From positions 1 through 8,383 of the forward strand of contig CAJXOV010000076.1 in assembly GCA_913057815.1 (NCBI GenBank): a stretch of DNA of 8,383 nt. Reading direction: 5' to 3'. This DNA comes from an uncultured Flavobacteriales bacterium. Its GTDB lineage: Bacteria; Bacteroidota; Bacteroidia; Flavobacteriales_D; Sanyastnellaceae. Shown here piece by piece: positions 6,622-8,383 of the stretch (position 1 is its first letter; every line of letters begins with the position of its first letter). Under the pieces are notes generated by a model, which had not been told where the DNA came from, made no database searches, and saw nothing but the letters and a program-made list of their open reading frames with translations. The position numbers and the translations under genes were made by a program.

Positions 6622-7807
6622 CGTATTCCTTTTTGGTGCGGCTATTTTAGCTCAAACTCAATCATCTACACAGGACAAATCTACCTTAGAAAAGCAGCGT
6701 CAAAGAATAGAAGAAAAGATTTCTTATACTAAGAGTTTAATCAAGAAGACTACCTCTTCTAAGAGAAAAACTCAAAGCGAACTTTCTTTGATTAACAAGC
6801 AAATTTCTCTTCGAAAACAGCTTATTTCAAATTACAACCAAGACATTCAAGCTTCTAACGTAGCTATAAATAAAATAAACAATCAGATTTCTGTGATGGA
6901 AAATGATATCTCCTCGCTGAAAGATGAGTATGGGGATATGTTATATCACGCATATACTAATAAGAATAGTTATAGCAAACTCATGTACATTTTTGCTGCA
7001 GAAGATTTCAACTTGGCTTTCAAAAGGCTAAAGTATATGCAGCAGTACACCGAAGTTAGAAAACAGCAGGCTGAGTCTATCAAGTTAGCCCAGCTTGAAC
7101 TAGTTGAAAAAATAGCTTCTTTAGAAGATGTAAAGATTCAGAGTGAAGAGCTTATTGCAACACAGGAAGTAGAAAAAAGTAGTTTAGCTACTGACAAGCA
7201 ACAACAACAATCCACTCTTAACAACCTTAAAAAAGAAGAAAGCTCGCTGAAAGCTGAAGTTAAGAAACATGAGAAAGAAAGAAAAAAACTCAATCAAGCA
7301 ATTCAGAGAATTATAAAGGCTGAACTGGCGGCAGAAAGAGCTAAATCCAATGGTGCATTTACACTTACACCAGAAGGTAAAATGATGTCTGACAACTTCG
7401 TGAAAAACAAAGGATACTTAGCCTGGCCAGTAAATAGAGGTGTGATTACCAACACTTTTGGGGAACATGCACATGAGTCCCTTAACGGAATAACTACCTA
7501 TAATAACGGAGTAGATATTTCAACGGATGTAGGCTCATCTGTAAAAACCATATTTGCTGGAAAAGTAACTTCAGTTTTCTCAATACCTGGAGCTGGATTC
7601 AATATTATAGTTACACATGGGGATTACAAAACAGTTTACGCCAACTTGAGCACAGTATCAGTAGAAGAAGGTCAACCTGTGGGCTTAAATGAAACTATCG
7701 GAATAGTGTTAGACCAAGGCTCAGAAACTGTAATTCATTTAGAGGTTTGGAAAGTAGATTCTAAAGGAGGAACACCTCTAAACCCATCTAGTTGGTTAAA
7801 AAAATAA
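6584..7807 (+). CDS. EnvC-like murein hydrolase activator: coiled coil plus degenerate M23/LytM domain
   Basis: A 407-residue exported protein. Residues 1-23 are a signal peptide ending ILA-Q. Residues about 30-255 are Lys/Glu/Gln-rich heptad sequence, i.e. a long coiled coil broken by a YGDMLYHAYTNKNSYS segment near 116-131. A LytM/M23 domain follows (about 279-404). Active M23 peptidases need HxxxD, YAHL and HxH; here these read N307-N-G-V-D311, Y-A-N354-L and V383-I-H385. Only D311 and H385 survive, so zinc binding and amidase-type catalysis are unlikely. This matches EnvC, which activates peptidoglycan amidases at the divisome instead of cutting. It could act on cell division or wall remodelling in the periplasm. 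Start choice: ATG 6584 is used here (38-nt overlap with DUF4292); TTG 6599 gives a cleaner signal (MRGVIIISVFLFGAAILAQ), and TTG 6557 is also in frame. The 3' gap to the next gene is 21 nt. Confidence 0.88.
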   Translation: MFQKSLRGVIIISVFLFGAAILAQTQSSTQDKSTLEKQRQRIEEKISYTKSLIKKTTSSKRKTQSELSLINKQISLRKQLISNYNQDIQASNVAINKINNQISVMENDISSLKDEYGDMLYHAYTNKNSYSKLMYIFAAEDFNLAFKRLKYMQQYTEVRKQQAESIKLAQLELVEKIASLEDVKIQSEELIATQEVEKSSLATDKQQQQSTLNNLKKEESSLKAEVKKHEKERKKLNQAIQRIIKAELAAERAKSNGAFTLTPEGKMMSDNFVKNKGYLAWPVNRGVITNTFGEHAHESLNGITTYNNGVDISTDVGSSVKTIFAGKVTSVFSIPGAGFNIIVTHGDYKTVYANLSTVSVEEGQPVGLNETIGIVLDQGSETVIHLEVWKVDSKGGTPLNPSSWLKK

Positions 7808-7828
7808 GACCTAGAGATTTGATATTTA

Positions 7829-8383
7829 ATGAATAGTTTAGAAGATATAGTTTTCGTAAAGCTAGATAAAGAAGGGAAGGATCAGAATGAAATAGAGCTC
7901 ATCAATGCTTACATTCAAAACTTACTGAGTCTAAAATTTGACGAACGCTTGCCCTCATTCATTGTACAAAATCAGAAAAAAAACATCTACAACTACATAG
8001 CCCTTTCATTAGATACATTATCTCAAAAAATACAAGAGTCTACAGTCTCAATTAAATCAGTAAACAGCATTTTAGCTTCTATTCCAAATGATGTTTTCAT
8101 AGTTACAGATAAATCATGGAGAATTCGGTTTATCAATGAGCAAGGTGCTGTCAGTTTAGGGGTAAATCCATTGGACGTTATAGATGATAGTCTTGCTAGT
8201 TTTATTCCAGAGCTACATAACATAGTTTGGAATGACAAAGCTTCCATTAATTTAGAAACCGAAATTAAATTAGCTAATAGGAAATCTTTAAAATCTATAT
8301 CCATTAACAGAGAACAATCGGATGTGGATGTTTTGGGAGAAGAAGACGAAATTTCTGAGTTTATAGTTAGCTTTCAATTAGTC
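7829..8383 (+). CDS. PAS-domain signalling protein, cut by the window edge
   Basis: An ATG at 7829 opens a frame with no stop for 185 codons to the right edge. Residues 1-75 are hydrophilic and helical (ELINAYIQNLLSLKFDE, NYIALSLDTLSQKIQE), with no signal peptide or membrane span, so the protein is probably cytoplasmic. Residues about 80-128 (ILASIPNDVFIVTDKSWRI, FINEQGAVSLG, ASFIPEL) have the shape of a PAS sensor domain: a helix ending in P-N-D, a strand, a short turn, FINEQGA in place of FVNPAAE, and a GV-x-PLDVI segment. PAS domains bind small ligands or sense redox state and often precede a histidine-kinase or GGDEF output, but no such output lies in the window. It follows the EnvC-like gene by 21 nt on the same strand, so it is probably co-transcribed. 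Function beyond sensing is unknown. Confidence 0.8.
   Translation, partial: MNSLEDIVFVKLDKEGKDQNEIELINAYIQNLLSLKFDERLPSFIVQNQKKNIYNYIALSLDTLSQKIQESTVSIKSVNSILASIPNDVFIVTDKSWRIRFINEQGAVSLGVNPLDVIDDSLASFIPELHNIVWNDKASINLETEIKLANRKSLKSISINREQSDVDVLGEEDEISEFIVSFQLV

Noticed and set aside
7198..7210. CAA repeats
   Set aside because: This simply encodes a run of glutamines in the coiled coil, too short to count as a repeat element.
8023..8304. Minus-strand open frame of 93 codons
   Set aside because: It is antisense to the PAS-domain gene and has no protein-like signature.
1..8383. Possible defence, mobile-element or CRISPR system
   Set aside because: No transposase, integrase, toxin-antitoxin, nuclease or direct-repeat array was seen; the gene content and order look like core flavobacterial chromosome.

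Overview
This window looks like chromosomal DNA of a Bacteroidota bacterium, most likely order Flavobacteriales. The reasons are AT-rich codons, A-rich start regions with little Shine-Dalgarno character, a perfect TAnnTTTG promoter element (1721-1728), two lipoproteins typical of the phylum (a DUF4292 protein and a TPR lipoprotein), and an EnvC-like protein with the NNGVD signature I associate with this group. The placement rests on protein character, not on a database search.

Layout: on the minus strand, bases 1-1542 hold the first 514 codons of a large membrane-anchored or secreted protein that runs off the left edge. It is open throughout and easy to miss because its stop codon lies outside. 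A 212-bp divergent intergenic region (1543-1754) follows and carries the promoter for the rightward genes. From 1755 to the right edge there are seven tightly packed plus-strand genes: enoyl-CoA hydratase (crotonase), dUTPase (dut), a sugar-phosphate nucleotidyltransferase with a C-terminal left-handed beta-helix, a TPR lipoprotein, a DUF4292 lipoprotein, an EnvC-like coiled-coil/LytM protein, and the first 185 codons of a PAS-domain protein. Gaps are 0, 11 and 1 nt, then overlaps of 23 and about 38 nt, then a 21-nt gap. No terminator-like structure was seen between them, so they are probably one operon.

How the genes fit together: the four middle genes (nucleotidyltransferase, TPR lipoprotein, DUF4292 lipoprotein, EnvC-like protein) point to the cell envelope: activated-sugar supply, two probable outer-membrane lipoproteins, and control of peptidoglycan cleavage. 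dut and the crotonase are housekeeping enzymes that share the transcript. From memory, dut, nucleotidyltransferase, TPR, DUF4292 and the M23-like gene form a recurring flavobacterial neighbourhood, so the block is probably ancestral and not acquired. I saw no mobile element, RNA gene, CRISPR array or defence system. The most interesting points are the pairing of two uncharacterised lipoproteins with a LytM protein that has lost most active-site residues, and the repeated use of TTG start codons.
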